From Prevotella sp. KH2C16 (GTDB lineage: Bacteria; Bacteroidota; Bacteroidia; Bacteroidales; Bacteroidaceae), in contig NZ_FOOW01000015.1 in the NCBI RefSeq assembly GCF_900113305.1, positions 1-59,915 of the forward strand: DNA of 59,915 nucleotides, in the 5' to 3' direction. Below, in pieces: positions 27,288-36,425 of this stretch (its first letter is position 1; each line of letters starts with the position of its first letter). The notes below the pieces were generated by a model. That model was not told the DNA's origin. It saw nothing but the letters and a program-made list of their open reading frames with translations, and made no database searches. The translations under genes were made by a program, and so were the position numbers.

Positions 27288-28334
27288 TTATTTCAGCATC
27301 TCGCTTTCTATTTTTTCGATACTGCCCGTAAGCGGGTTCAGAAGCAGTCGGGTCGTCGTTTTCTTGCCGAAAAGCTCGCTGCTCAGGTTCTCGGTCTTGC
27401 CGAATTGGCCGGCCCATACCTCATAGCTGTCCAGCGGCTGTCCGTCTTTATAAAGGCTAACCTTGATTTTGTCGGGAATGTTTACATTCAGTCCGAAGTC
27501 GTCCTTGCTCTTTTTCTCGTCTCCCGTGGCAGGGGCGTTCTCTGGAATATTCTGCTCGTCGGCGATGCTAATATAATAAGGAGCACCGCCCAAGTCGTCG
27601 GTATCGGTGATGCCCGTCCATTTCGAGAATCGGAAGAAGAGCTGTTTGTCCACGGTTCTGGTAGGGATGAAGGTGAGGATTGTTTCCGTCGTGTCCCTGC
27701 GCGTGGTGCCTTCGAAGGTCTGCAGGAGGGCTGCCTCCTGTGTGTCGAGGTTGTCCATCATGATCTTGAGCTGTGCTCCGTCCTTGGGCATGAAGTCGGC
27801 CTGTCCGCGGGAAAGCTGTGCGCGGCTGTCTCGAATCTCGTAGATATCCTGGGCGCAGAGTTGCGCCATCTTGGCCGTGCTTCCCGCCGTGAGGATGTCT
27901 TCGTTCATGTAGTCGCGCGGATTGGGCAGCGGTTTCTGGGGCGCAGGACTGAAAGGCTCCGGCTCCTCGGTGCCTTTCCCCTTTGCGTTGATGGCCAGCA
28001 GGATGCCGCTGGGGTCTCTGTCGACCTCGGAGATGCTAAGTTTCTTGTCGAGCACAAGGGAATATTGCTTGGCCGAATCCGGCATGGCCGTGGGGGTCAT
28101 GCGGATGGCTGCGATGCGATAGGTGGTGGAGGGCTCCAGCCGTACATCCATCTTCTTGAGGTATTTGCCGGCATAGGCGGCGAACTGACCGGGTGTGTAG
28201 GTGGTCTTTTCTACTAAGAGGGAAAACCTCAGGACGGTCTTTGGAAGATAATAGGTGGTGCCTGCCATAGGCTGCTGCGCCTGCAGGCCCAAGAGGAAGA
28301 ACAATCCCGTAAGGGTGAGGAATATCTTTTTCAT
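27288..28334 (-). CDS. DUF4831 family exported protein
   Basis: The 348-residue protein has a signal peptide (MKKIFLTLTGLFFLLGLQAQ). The body fits DUF4831 of Bacteroidales: YYLPKTVLRFSLLVEKTTYT, PGQFAAYAGKYL, and the closing LLNPLTGSIEKIESEML. Function is unknown. It follows the NAD(P)HX repair gene by 15 bases and is probably cotranscribed with it. Confidence 0.8.
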   Translation of the reverse strand: MKKIFLTLTGLFFLLGLQAQQPMAGTTYYLPKTVLRFSLLVEKTTYTPGQFAAYAGKYLKKMDVRLEPSTTYRIAAIRMTPTAMPDSAKQYSLVLDKKLSISEVDRDPSGILLAINAKGKGTEEPEPFSPAPQKPLPNPRDYMNEDILTAGSTAKMAQLCAQDIYEIRDSRAQLSRGQADFMPKDGAQLKIMMDNLDTQEAALLQTFEGTTRRDTTETILTFIPTRTVDKQLFFRFSKWTGITDTDDLGGAPYYISIADEQNIPENAPATGDEKKSKDDFGLNVNIPDKIKVSLYKDGQPLDSYEVWAGQFGKTENLSSELFGKKTTTRLLLNPLTGSIEKIESEMLK

Positions 28335-28349
28335 TTTCAGTCGTTTTGT

Positions 28350-29867
28350 TTAGTCGTTCAGTCGTTTGAAAGCCTGTGGCAGATAGGTGATGAGGTCGCT
28401 GGCCACAAGGCTCTCCTTTCCGGTCTCCCTGACAGCCAGGTCGCCGGCGAGGCCGTGCAGGTACATGCCCATCTGGCAAGCCTCTTTCTGCTTGTAGCCG
28501 CGGGCGAGCAGTCCGCAGATGATGCCCGTGAGCACATCTCCGCTCCCGGCCGTGGCCATGCCGGAGTTGCCTGTCGGATTGAAGATGATTTTTCCGTCGG
28601 GCAGACACAAGGCTGAGAAGTGTCCCTTTAAGATGATGTATCCCTGAAGATGTTCTGCCAGGTCGCGTGCTTTCATCAGCCGTTCGTAGCATCCGTTGCT
28701 CGTGCTGCCGGAGAGCTGGTCGAACTCCTTGGGATGCGGCGTCAGGATAATGCCTTTGGGCAACTGCTGCATCCACGCGCGGTGGTTGGCAAGTATGTTC
28801 AGCGCGTCGGCGTCGGCGACGATCGGGCATTGCGTGCGTCGCAGCTGGGCAATCATGGCGATGGCGGTGTTCTCGTGGTGGCCAAGTCCCGGCCCTATGG
28901 CGAGGGCGTCGAAGTCGTCGGTGTCCACGGGTTCGGAGAAGTAAGTCTCCTCCCGGTCCATCTGCATCACCGCCTCGGGGACGGCTATCTGCATGATGTT
29001 GTAGTTTTTCTTGGGTGTATGCACCGTAGCCTTACCCGCCCCGGAGCGCAGACAAGCTCGCGTGGCCAGGACTGCAGCCCCCGACATGCCGTAGCTGCCG
29101 GCAATGATGAGGGCGCTGCCCATCGTCCCCTTGTGGGCGAAGTCGTCGCGGGGCAGCAGCATCGGGCGGATTTCGTTTTCCTCCTGAATGCAATAGGGGG
29201 CATCGGTTTTTCTGGTAAACTCTTCCGAAAGTCGGATGTCGAGCACCTTTACCTTGCCGAGATAGGCCTGGTTATCGGCCAGGAGCATGGCCAGCTTTTT
29301 CTGCTGGAGCGTCAGGGTGAGGTCGGCCCGGATGATGTTTGCCCGGATGTTGTAGGTGTTGTCTTCGGTCATCAGCCCTGACGGGAGGTCGATGCTCACG
29401 ACTTTCGAGGGGCTCTGGTTGATGTATTTCACCAGAGAGGCAAACCCTCCGGCCAGGGGCTTGTTCAGTCCGGAGCCGAAGAGGCCGTCCACGACGAGCG
29501 TGTCGGCGTCCAGCGTCGGCGGGTCGAAATCTACCTTGATTTCCTTGAAGATGCTCACCTTCTTGTTGTCGATGAGTCTCTGCCGGTTGGTTTCGCAGTC
29601 TTCCGAGAGGCGGTCGTGGATGTTGAAGAGATAGACGCAGACCTTGTATCCCTGCTCTGCCAGCTGTCGTGCAACGGCAAGGGCGTCGCCTCCGTTGTTT
29701 CCGGGTCCGGCAAAGACGACGACAGGTGTCCGGCTGGTCCATTCAGAACAGATGGCAAAGGTGATGGCCTTTGCCGCACGCTCCATCAAGTCAATCCCCC
29801 GGATCGGCTCATGTTCCATTGTATATGTGTCCTGCTCGCGTATTTGAGCGCCTGTGAAAATCTTCAT
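28350..29867 (-). CDS. nnr: Bifunctional NAD(P)H-hydrate epimerase/dehydratase
   Basis: It repairs hydrated NADH and NADPH in the cytoplasm. The 505 residues begin with a YjeF-N epimerase domain (VVFAGPGNNGGDALAVARQL, with the phosphate-binding loop, and SIDLPSGL). An ADP/ATP-dependent dehydratase of the ribokinase fold follows (GSALIIAGSYGMSGAAVL, AIGPGLG, LTPHPKEF, NSGMATAGSGDVLTGII with the catalytic Asp). The frame is open to 29918, but the -7 box at 29882-29875 places the start at MKIFTGAQIREQD (29867). Confidence 0.92.
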   Translation of the reverse strand: MKIFTGAQIREQDTYTMEHEPIRGIDLMERAAKAITFAICSEWTSRTPVVVFAGPGNNGGDALAVARQLAEQGYKVCVYLFNIHDRLSEDCETNRQRLIDNKKVSIFKEIKVDFDPPTLDADTLVVDGLFGSGLNKPLAGGFASLVKYINQSPSKVVSIDLPSGLMTEDNTYNIRANIIRADLTLTLQQKKLAMLLADNQAYLGKVKVLDIRLSEEFTRKTDAPYCIQEENEIRPMLLPRDDFAHKGTMGSALIIAGSYGMSGAAVLATRACLRSGAGKATVHTPKKNYNIMQIAVPEAVMQMDREETYFSEPVDTDDFDALAIGPGLGHHENTAIAMIAQLRRTQCPIVADADALNILANHRAWMQQLPKGIILTPHPKEFDQLSGSTSNGCYERLMKARDLAEHLQGYIILKGHFSALCLPDGKIIFNPTGNSGMATAGSGDVLTGIICGLLARGYKQKEACQMGMYLHGLAGDLAVRETGKESLVASDLITYLPQAFKRLND

Positions 29868-29874
29868 GTCTCTG

Positions 29875-29882
29875 CAAAAATA
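29875..29882 (-). promoter_or_regulatory. -7 box of nnr
   Basis: TATTTTTG on the minus strand, 7 bases before ATG 29867, giving an almost leaderless message; it fixes the start. Confidence 0.45.
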
Positions 29883-29926
29883 CGAAATTAATGCTAAACA
29901 ATCATGCTTGTTTGGCATATTTTTTG

Positions 29927-29934
29927 TAATTTTG
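29927..29934 (+). promoter_or_regulatory. -7 box of the hpt-adk-obgE run
   Basis: TAATTTTG, 25 bases before hpt; several TTG words upstream but none at the ideal distance. Confidence 0.45.
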
Positions 29935-29959
29935 CAACAAATGTATTTAAAATAGCCTT

Positions 29960-30496
29960 ATGAGCATCGTTAAAATCAAGGACAAAACCTTTAAGACTTT
30001 TATCCCCGAGAGCGAGATTCAGCAGCGCGTCAAGGCCGTTGCGGAGAAGTTGAACAGGGATATGGCCGGCAAAACCCCTCTGTTTCTTGCCGTGCTGAAC
30101 GGTTCCTTTGTGTTCGCAGCCGACCTGATGCGCTACATCACGATTCCCTCGGAAATCTCGTTTGTCAAGCTCGCCTCTTATCAGGGGACGGCTTCTACGG
30201 GAGAAGTAAAGGAGATTTTCGGTGTTACCGAGGAGCTTCACGGGCGTCATGTGGTTATCGTGGAGGATATTGTGGATACGGGTTTGACCATGAAACGCAT
30301 GCTGGAGACGCTGGGTACGCGTGAGCCGGCCTCGTTGCACATATGCTCGCTGCTCGTCAAGCCCGACAAGCTCCAGGTGCCCTTGAATATAGAGTATGCC
30401 GCCATGGAGATTCCCAACGACTTCATCGTGGGCTATGGGCTCGACTATGACCAGCAGGGGCGCAATCTAAGGGATATTTACAAGATTATAGAATAA
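29960..30496 (+). CDS. hpt: Hypoxanthine phosphoribosyltransferase
   Basis: It joins hypoxanthine or guanine to PRPP to make IMP or GMP. The 178-residue protein has the PRPP-binding motif HVVIVEDIVDTGLTMKRML, the flexible-loop region FVKLASYQGTASTGEVKEIF, and the base-binding end DFIVGYGLDYDQQGRNL. First gene of a probable operon hpt-adk-obgE-pgeF-M23 with gaps of 1, 13, -8 and 21 bases. Confidence 0.94.
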   Translation: MSIVKIKDKTFKTFIPESEIQQRVKAVAEKLNRDMAGKTPLFLAVLNGSFVFAADLMRYITIPSEISFVKLASYQGTASTGEVKEIFGVTEELHGRHVVIVEDIVDTGLTMKRMLETLGTREPASLHICSLLVKPDKLQVPLNIEYAAMEIPNDFIVGYGLDYDQQGRNLRDIYKIIE

Positions 30497-30497
30497 G

Positions 30498-31073
30498 ATG
30501 ATGAAGAATATAGTTATTTTCGGTGCACCGGGCTCAGGCAAGGGCACACAGAGCGACAAGATGATTGCTCAATATGGTTTCGGACATATCTCCACGGGAG
30601 ATGTGCTGCGCAGTGAGATTAAGAACGGTACGGAACTCGGTAAGACGGCCAAGGGATATATCGATCAGGGGCAGCTCATTCCCGACGAGTTGATGATTGA
30701 CATTCTGGCAAGCGTCTACGACGGGTTCGGCAAGGAGCATGAAGGCGTTATCTTCGACGGCTTCCCCCGCACGATTCCCCAGGCTGAGGCTCTGAAGAAG
30801 ATGCTGGCTGAGCGCGGCCACAAGGTGGCAGCCATGATAGAGCTCGATGTCCCCGAGGAGGAGCTGATGAAGCGACTGGTGCTCCGAGGGCAGCAGAGCG
30901 GTCGCTCAGACGATAACGAGGAGACCATCAAGAAGCGTCTGAATGTCTATCATAGCCAGACCGCTCCCCTCATAGAGTGGTATGAGAAGGAGGGCATCCA
31001 TTATCATATAGACGGTTTTGGAGAACTCGACCGCATCTTCGGCGACATCTGCCATGTAATCGATAATCTGTAA
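30498..31073 (+). CDS. adk: Adenylate kinase
   Basis: It interconverts AMP plus ATP and two ADP. The 191 residues contain the P-loop [15 protein letters not shown], the AMP-binding [14 protein letters not shown], and [13 protein letters not shown]. The LID is the short type without the zinc-binding cysteines ([15 protein letters not shown]), as in other Bacteroidota. Two ATGs follow each other (30498 and 30501); either could be used. One base separates it from hpt. Confidence 0.94.
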   Translation: MMKNIVIFGAPGSGKGTQSDKMIAQYGFGHISTGDVLRSEIKNGTELGKTAKGYIDQGQLIPDELMIDILASVYDGFGKEHEGVIFDGFPRTIPQAEALKKMLAERGHKVAAMIELDVPEEELMKRLVLRGQQSGRSDDNEETIKKRLNVYHSQTAPLIEWYEKEGIHYHIDGFGELDRIFGDICHVIDNL

Positions 31074-31086
31074 TCGTCTGGGCAGA

Positions 31087-32259
31087 ATGGCAGAATCCAA
31101 TTTCGTAGACTATGTGAAAATCTACTGCCGATCCGGCAAGGGGGGCAGAGGTTCGATGCATCTGCGCCATATAAAGTATCAGCCGAACGGCGGGCCTGAC
31201 GGCGGCGACGGCGGCCACGGGGGAAGTATTATCCTCCGGGGCAATCATAACTATTGGACTCTGCTCCATCTGAAGTACCAGCGTCATGTGTATGCGGAGC
31301 ACGGGGGGAACGGTGCCCGCGACAAGCGCCACGGCACTGACGGCAAGGATCAGTATATTGATGTGCCGTGCGGGACGGTGGTGTATAATGCCGAGACCGG
31401 CAAATATGTCTGCGATGTTACCTACGACGGCCAGGAAGTGGTGCTCCTCAAGGGAGGTCGCGGCGGCCTGGGCAACTTCCAGTTCCGCTCGGCAACCAAT
31501 CAGGCACCCCGCTATGCGCAGCCCGGAGAACCTATGGAGGAGATGACCGTCATACTGGAGCTGAAGCTTCTGGCCGATGTAGGACTCGTTGGATTCCCCA
31601 ATGCGGGAAAGTCGACGCTGCTTTCGACGCTGTCGAGTGCGCGTCCCAAGATAGCCAATTATCCCTTTACAACGCTCGAACCGTCGCTGGGAATTGTCGC
31701 ATATCACGATCGCCAGTCGTTTGTCATGGCCGATATTCCGGGCATTATCGAAGGAGCGAGCGAGGGAAAGGGGCTTGGCCTTCGATTCCTACGGCACATA
31801 GAGCGCAACTCGCTGTTGCTCTTCATGGTGCCGGGCGATACGGATGACATCAGGAAGGAATATGAAATCCTGCTCAACGAACTAAAGAAGTTCAATCCGG
31901 AAATGCTTGACAAGCACCGTGTACTTGCCGTCACGAAGTGCGATTTGCTGGATGATGAACTGATAGAGATGCTTCGGGAAACCCTTCCGACTGATTTGCC
32001 GGTCGTCTTCATCTCGTCGGTAACCGGAAAGGGATTGAATGAACTCAAGGACATTCTTTGGAAAGAGCTGAATAGCGAGAGTAATAAGTTACAGGAAATT
32101 ACGGCCGAAGACACGCTCGTACATCGTGATAAGGACATGGGGAACTTTGCTGCGGAATTGCATGATGAGGGTGAAGACGGGGCGATTGAGTTCGTCGACG
32201 AGGAAGATATAGAAGACCTCGACGACTTCGAGTACGAGGAAAACGAGGCCGATGATTAG
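31087..32259 (+). CDS. obgE: Obg/CgtA GTPase, ribosome assembly factor
   Basis: The 390-residue GTPase has the glycine-rich Obg domain ([37 protein letters not shown]). The G domain follows, with G1 [13 protein letters not shown]2/G3 FTTLEPSLG and [17 protein letters not shown], and G4 TKCD. Its end is acidic ([20 protein letters not shown]), a common but variable Obg tail. It helps 50S assembly and couples it to stress and replication. Its end overlaps pgeF by 8 bases. Confidence 0.95.
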   Translation: MAESNFVDYVKIYCRSGKGGRGSMHLRHIKYQPNGGPDGGDGGHGGSIILRGNHNYWTLLHLKYQRHVYAEHGGNGARDKRHGTDGKDQYIDVPCGTVVYNAETGKYVCDVTYDGQEVVLLKGGRGGLGNFQFRSATNQAPRYAQPGEPMEEMTVILELKLLADVGLVGFPNAGKSTLLSTLSSARPKIANYPFTTLEPSLGIVAYHDRQSFVMADIPGIIEGASEGKGLGLRFLRHIERNSLLLFMVPGDTDDIRKEYEILLNELKKFNPEMLDKHRVLAVTKCDLLDDELIEMLRETLPTDLPVVFISSVTGKGLNELKDILWKELNSESNKLQEITAEDTLVHRDKDMGNFAAELHDEGEDGAIEFVDEEDIEDLDDFEYEENEADD

Positions 32260-33031
32260 TCCCCGGCTCACCTTTTATAATATAGGTAACGGCGTAACGG
32301 CGTTTTCCACGACTCGGCATGGCGGCGTGAGCAAGGACAGCTATGGTGAATTCAACATCAATCCCTATTGCGGCGACACCCTTGAGGCCGTCAGCGAGAA
32401 CAGGGAAGCCCTTGTCGTCGAGCTTGGAATCCAGTCCGACCGCATTCTCTTGCCGCACCAAACCCATGGAGCGGAGATTCGCAAGATTCATACGGACTTC
32501 TTTTCCCTGCCTATAGAGCAAAGGCAAGAGTGGCTTGACGGGGTCGACGGTATACTGACCGATATGCAGGGAGTCTGCATCGGGGTGTCAACGGCCGATT
32601 GCATTCCCGTCTTGCTTTACGATGAAGAGCACCATGCTGTTGGTGCGTTGCATTCAGGATGGCGGGGAACGGTAAGGGGCATTGTGGCGAAAGCCGTCAG
32701 GGAGATGGGCGCCCAGTTTCATGTGGATGCCCATAATCTCAAGGCCGTTATCGGTCCGGGTATCTCGCTCGAGAACTTCGAGGTGGGAGATGAAGTATAT
32801 GAAGAATTTGCCGGTGCGGGATTTGACATGTCCCGTGTGGCCCGAAAATATGAAAAATGGCACATTGACCTGCCGGAATGCTGTCGCATTCAGTTGATAG
32901 ACATGGGCGTGAGCTCACAGAATATCCAGATGGCGGGTGTGTGCACATACTCTCATGTTGATGATTATTTCTCTGCCCGTCGGTTAGGCATCGCATCGGG
33001 GAGGATTTTCACTGCGATTATGATTAGATAG
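32252..33031 (+). CDS. pgeF: Purine nucleoside phosphorylase of the YfiH/LACC1 family
   Basis: The 259-residue protein carries the family's metal-site blocks: [44 protein letters not shown], and [17 protein letters not shown]. The His/Cys/His set is complete. Family members were formerly called polyphenol oxidases or laccases and act on purine nucleosides; some edit cell-wall amino acids (PgeF). ATG 32252 lies inside the end of obgE, suggesting coupled translation. Confidence 0.87.
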   Translation: MISPRLTFYNIGNGVTAFSTTRHGGVSKDSYGEFNINPYCGDTLEAVSENREALVVELGIQSDRILLPHQTHGAEIRKIHTDFFSLPIEQRQEWLDGVDGILTDMQGVCIGVSTADCIPVLLYDEEHHAVGALHSGWRGTVRGIVAKAVREMGAQFHVDAHNLKAVIGPGISLENFEVGDEVYEEFAGAGFDMSRVARKYEKWHIDLPECCRIQLIDMGVSSQNIQMAGVCTYSHVDDYFSARRLGIASGRIFTAIMIR

Positions 33032-33052
33032 GACGCAAACTCAGAACCTGAA

Positions 33053-34171
33053 ATGAAGAAAAGAAACAAGACAAGAAGCCTAATGGCCTGCGGCGTAATC
33101 ATCGTGATGATGTCGTCGTTTGCACCAGTAAAGGATACTTTCACACCGGCAGAGCAACAACAGATTAGCATTGAAACGCCGGGACTCTTCAGTCGTTCCA
33201 ATGCTTTCAGCGTCGATTTCGGTGCCCTCGGGAGCAATGAATACAGTTTTCCGCTTCCTGTAGGGAAGGCTGAACTTGAGGGTGGAAATGCCAATTTGAG
33301 GATTACCACGAAGAAAGGAGATGTCGTAAAGGCGATGTTCGACGGAGTTGTCCGTTTTTCCCGTAAGGACGGAAAGTTTGGCAATGTCATCGTGATTCGT
33401 CATTCCAACGGACTGGAAACGGTCTATGGAGATAATGCCGAGAATCTCGTGAAGGTAGGGCAGAGCGTCAAGGCCGGGCAGTCTATTGCCATTGTGGGAG
33501 GTAGGGAAGGCCGTGTCTTCTGTACATTTGCCATTATGGTGAATGGCGGGCGCATCAACCCGGAGACACTGATAGAGCTTGCCAGCCATCGGCTTCGCAA
33601 GCAGGAAGTGATTTTCCGGAAGTCGGGAAACCGCATAGCCGTGGCTGTTTCCAGAAAGGAGAAGGCCGAGGAGAAGGGATATACGGCATCGAATCCCAAC
33701 ACGACAAACCGTCTCGACCTCCGAAAACTGAAGGAGCATGAGTGGGCCTATCCGTTGCCGGGATGCAAGGTGATCAGCGACTACGGCTATCGGGGTCGCC
33801 GCATGCATACGGGTGTAGACCTAAAGACGAAGCCCAACGACAAGATTTATGCCGCTTTCGACGGCGAGGTAACAATGTCTTGCCTGTATCACGGGTATGG
33901 AAACTATATCATCATCAGGCATCCCAACGGTTTGGAGACCCACTATAGTCATCAGTCGCGCAATTATGTGAGAAAGGGCCAGAAGGTAAAAGCCGGTGAA
34001 GTCATCGGCCTGACGGGGCGCACGGGGCGTGCCACGACAGCTCATCTGCATTTCGAGGCCGTCTTCCGTGGCAAGCGTTTCAATCCTTCCCAGCTCTTTA
34101 ACCATGCTACGAAGCAGCTCCGTCCTCACACCTTGGTTGTTAAAGGAGGAGCAGTCAAGGCAGAGAAGTAG
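33053..34171 (+). CDS. M23 peptidase with a degenerate first and an intact second LytM domain
   Basis: A secreted peptidoglycan endopeptidase of 372 residues with a hydrophobic N-terminus (about 9-24). Two LytM-like modules are visible. In the first (about 65-175) the zinc ligands are gone: NLRITTKKGD and CTFAIMVNGG stand where HxxxD and HxH should be. The second (about 230-350) is complete: MHTGVDLKTK (His252, Asp256), HYSHQ (His300), and AHLHFEAV (His331, His333). The first module may hold or regulate the second, as in EnvC-like proteins (inference). Last gene of the hpt run, followed by a strong terminator. Confidence 0.88.
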   Translation: MKKRNKTRSLMACGVIIVMMSSFAPVKDTFTPAEQQQISIETPGLFSRSNAFSVDFGALGSNEYSFPLPVGKAELEGGNANLRITTKKGDVVKAMFDGVVRFSRKDGKFGNVIVIRHSNGLETVYGDNAENLVKVGQSVKAGQSIAIVGGREGRVFCTFAIMVNGGRINPETLIELASHRLRKQEVIFRKSGNRIAVAVSRKEKAEEKGYTASNPNTTNRLDLRKLKEHEWAYPLPGCKVISDYGYRGRRMHTGVDLKTKPNDKIYAAFDGEVTMSCLYHGYGNYIIIRHPNGLETHYSHQSRNYVRKGQKVKAGEVIGLTGRTGRATTAHLHFEAVFRGKRFNPSQLFNHATKQLRPHTLVVKGGAVKAEK

Positions 34172-34207
34172 GCTTTTGGGGAAATCCTCGGATACAACCT
34201 GTCAAAC

Positions 34208-34246
34208 AAATAGCGGCTACCTGTGATGCAGGTAGCCGCTATTTTT
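34208..34246 (+). terminator. Strong terminator after the M23 gene
   Basis: A 16-base perfect stem AAATAGCGGCTACCTG / CAGGTAGCCGCTATTT with loop TGATG, then TTT. Confidence 0.85.
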
Positions 34247-34323
34247 GTGGCGGACAGTAATTGGGACTATCGCCTCTCCCCGCCCGTTATAGGGTGAGAG
34301 GCCATGGACGGGAGTAGCATTCC

Positions 34324-34515
34324 TTATTTCCCTTTATGCCGGTTGGCGCGCTGTTCACGGTATTTGGCCTTCTGCCGTGCTGAACCGGAGCCGTGCGCAC
34401 CTGTGATATACTTCTTTTTCTTGGCCTTGGTCTTCACCTTTTCGTCCTTGGGGCCTCCTTTCGGTGCTCCCTTGAAGACGATGCCGCCCTCGATAATATC
34501 GTCAATCTCGCTCAT
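34324..34515 (-). CDS. Small Lys-rich protein of unknown function
   Basis: A 63-residue frame 21 bases downstream of the AICAR transformylase, same strand. Its acidic/hydrophobic start (MSEIDDIIEGGIVFKGAPKG) is followed by a very basic part (KVKTKAKKKKYITG and a closing ARQKAKYREQRANRHKGK). The composition recalls small ribosome- or nucleic-acid-binding proteins, but no family is recognised. Position in the operon and the two-part composition argue it is real. Confidence 0.55.
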   Translation of the reverse strand: MSEIDDIIEGGIVFKGAPKGGPKDEKVKTKAKKKKYITGAHGSGSARQKAKYREQRANRHKGK

Positions 34516-34536
34516 ATTGAATGGTATGGAGTTGTC

Positions 34537-35718
34537 TTAATGATGGAAAAGCCGCACATGGGTGAATGCCATGGCGATGCCATATTTATCGCAAGTGTCG
34601 ATGACATGGTCGTCGCGGATGGAACCTCCGGCCTGCGCGATGTATTTCACACCACTCTTGTGAGCGCGCTCGATGTTGTCGCCGAACGGGAAGAAAGCGT
34701 CGCTGCCGAGGGCCACATTCGTGTTCCGGGCTATCCAAGCCTTCTTCTCTTCCGGAGTCAGGGGCTCCGGCTTCTCGGTGAAGAACTGCTGCCATGCACC
34801 CTCGCGCAACACATCCTCGCTCTCGTCGCCGATATACAGGTCGATGGTATTGTCTCTGTCGGCGCGGCGGATACCCGGTTTGAAAGGCAGGGTCATGACC
34901 TTCGGATTCTGGCGCAGCCACCATGTGTCGGCCTTGTTGCCGGCCAGGCGGGTGCAGTGGATGCGGCTCTGCTGTCCCGCACCGATGCCGATGGCCTGTC
35001 CGTCCTTTACATAACACACGGAGTTGCTCTGCGTATACTTCAGCGTGATGAGGCTGATGATGAGGTCGCGCTTGGCTTCCGGGGTGAAGGTCTTGTTCTG
35101 CGTAGGGATGTCTTCGAACAAGGCGTCGTCGTCGAGGCGGACTTCGTTTCGCCCTTGCTCAAAGGTTATGCCGAACACCTGCTTGCGTTCCACGGGACAG
35201 GGTCTGTATTCCGGATCGATTTTGATGACATTATAGGTGCCCTTACGCTTCTCCTTCAGGATTTCGAGGGCTTCGGAGGTGAAGTCCGGAGCTATCACGC
35301 CGTCGCTCACCTCTCGTTTGATGAGCAGGGCGGTGGCCTTGTCGCAGGTGTCGGAGAGTGCCACGAAATCGCCGTACGAGCACATGCGGTCGGCTCCTCG
35401 GGCGCGGGCATAGGCATTGGCGATGGGTGTAAGCTCAAAGTCTATGTCGTCTACGAAGTAGATTTTCCTAAGCGTGTCGTTCAGGGGAAGCCCTACCGCG
35501 GCTCCTGCCGGGCTCACATGCTTGAATGAGGCGGCTGCAGGAAGCCCCGTGGCAGCCTTCAGTTCCTTTACCAGTTGCCATGAGTTGAGGGCGTCGAGGA
35601 AGTTGATGTATCCCGGCCGGCCATTGAGAATTTCAAGGGGGAGTTCGCCCTCTTCCATGAAAATGCGTGAGGGCTTCTGATTCGGGTTGCACCCGTACTT
35701 AAGGGAAAGTTCTTTCAT
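34537..35718 (-). CDS. Stand-alone AICAR formyltransferase
   Basis: It adds the formyl group to AICAR, the ninth step of purine synthesis. The 393 residues correspond only to the transformylase half of PurH: SFKHVSPAGAAVG with the catalytic Lys66-His67 pair, LKYTQSNSVCYVKDGQAIG, RIHCTRLAGNKAD, SDAFFPFGDNIERA and a closing GSIRDDHVIDTCDKYGIAM. The IMP cyclohydrolase domain is absent, so the last step must come from another gene. Promoter -7 box TATCTTTG at 35755-35748. A small basic protein gene follows. Confidence 0.9.
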   Translation of the reverse strand: MKELSLKYGCNPNQKPSRIFMEEGELPLEILNGRPGYINFLDALNSWQLVKELKAATGLPAAASFKHVSPAGAAVGLPLNDTLRKIYFVDDIDFELTPIANAYARARGADRMCSYGDFVALSDTCDKATALLIKREVSDGVIAPDFTSEALEILKEKRKGTYNVIKIDPEYRPCPVERKQVFGITFEQGRNEVRLDDDALFEDIPTQNKTFTPEAKRDLIISLITLKYTQSNSVCYVKDGQAIGIGAGQQSRIHCTRLAGNKADTWWLRQNPKVMTLPFKPGIRRADRDNTIDLYIGDESEDVLREGAWQQFFTEKPEPLTPEEKKAWIARNTNVALGSDAFFPFGDNIERAHKSGVKYIAQAGGSIRDDHVIDTCDKYGIAMAFTHVRLFHH

Positions 35719-35747
35719 GTGAGTCGAAAATTATCTTTTAGTGTCTG

Positions 35748-35755
35748 CAAAGATA
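35748..35755 (-). promoter_or_regulatory. -7 box of the AICAR formyltransferase gene
   Basis: TATCTTTG on the minus strand, 29 bases before ATG 35718. Confidence 0.5.
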
Positions 35756-35871
35756 CTAAAAAAAGTGAAATCGGCACCTTCCGGGAAAGATTAAGATAAC
35801 GGATGAGCAAACAAAAGAACATAATGTTTGTTAATAAAACTTAACGGATGGGGGGTAAGAGTGATTTCCCT

Positions 35872-35879
35872 TATCTTTG
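35872..35879 (+). promoter_or_regulatory. -7 box before the small peptide gene
   Basis: TATCTTTG, 124 bases before the ATG at 36004; no clear -33 box. Confidence 0.45.
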
Positions 35880-36003
35880 CAACTGCATTCTTTATGCTTC
35901 CACCGTAAAAAACAGGATTACAGGAAGAGACTTATCAGGATAGGCGATGTCATCATAGCTCGCCATGAAAATAATAATTAGTATTTACAAAGAACAAAAG
36001 GAA

Positions 36004-36216
36004 ATGAAACAAAAGTATCTTAAACCAAAAATCGAAGAGGTTGAAGTGGCCTTCGAGAAGGCGCTGGCTGCCGGCTCGGGCGACACATCTGCGGGTTATG
36101 ACATTGGCGGCGAGGGTTCTAAGTGGCCGGAAACTGGTCCGATACATGATGACACGGGAGGGGGTCCAGGCGTTTCCGGTGCCAAGGAGGGCGGCTTTAT
36201 GCCGGGCGAAGAATAA
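36004..36216 (+). CDS. Small peptide of the KPKIEEVEV...LAAGSG type
   Basis: A 70-residue product: charged start MKQKYLKPKIEEVEVAFEKA, then LAAGSGDTSAGYDIGGEG, then a Gly/Pro/acid-rich tail (PETGPIHDDTGGGPGVSG). Many Bacteroidales, Prevotella above all, have unlinked small proteins with the same plan: a KKxYxKPxI..V start, a hydrophobic LLAxSG, and a variable Gly-rich tail. They resemble precursor peptides with a leader cut near the AGSG site, but no modifying enzyme is next to it. ATG 36004 follows AAAAGGAA and is preferred to ATG 35965. It has promoter and terminator. Confidence 0.6.
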   Translation: MKQKYLKPKIEEVEVAFEKALAAGSGDTSAGYDIGGEGSKWPETGPIHDDTGGGPGVSGAKEGGFMPGEE

Positions 36217-36264
36217 CCATATCAAGACTACAGGGTATCTCTGCTTTTGGAGATCGACTGTCGT

Positions 36265-36298
36265 GCTCCGTCCATTTATGGTCGGAGCTTCTTTTTTC
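36265..36298 (+). terminator. Terminator of the small peptide gene
   Basis: GCTCCGTCCA / TGGTCGGAGC with one mismatch, loop TTTA, then TTCTTTTTT. Confidence 0.75.
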
Positions 36299-36365
36299 TC
36301 CGGCTACTGGGCTTCAGGCCGTCAATCAATTTTTCGCGCAGAGGGTGCAAAAAATATTAGGAAAA

Positions 36366-36399
36366 TTTGCCGAGGATAATCAGATTTTATGTAATTTTG
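36366..36399 (+). promoter_or_regulatory. Promoter of the 78-residue protein gene
   Basis: TTTG 36366-36369, 22 bases, TAATTTTG 36392-36399; ATG at 36426. Confidence 0.5.
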
Positions 36400-36425
36400 C
36401 AGACAAATAAGAAAGGTTCGTTGGT

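Noticed and set aside
27249..28217. A 322-codon plus-strand frame opposite the DUF4831 gene
   Set aside because: The real protein with signal peptide lies on the minus strand and is linked to nnr.
34393..35529. A 378-codon plus-strand frame opposite the AICAR formyltransferase gene
   Set aside because: The minus strand is a clear enzyme with the Lys-His pair; the other frame has no promoter or motif.
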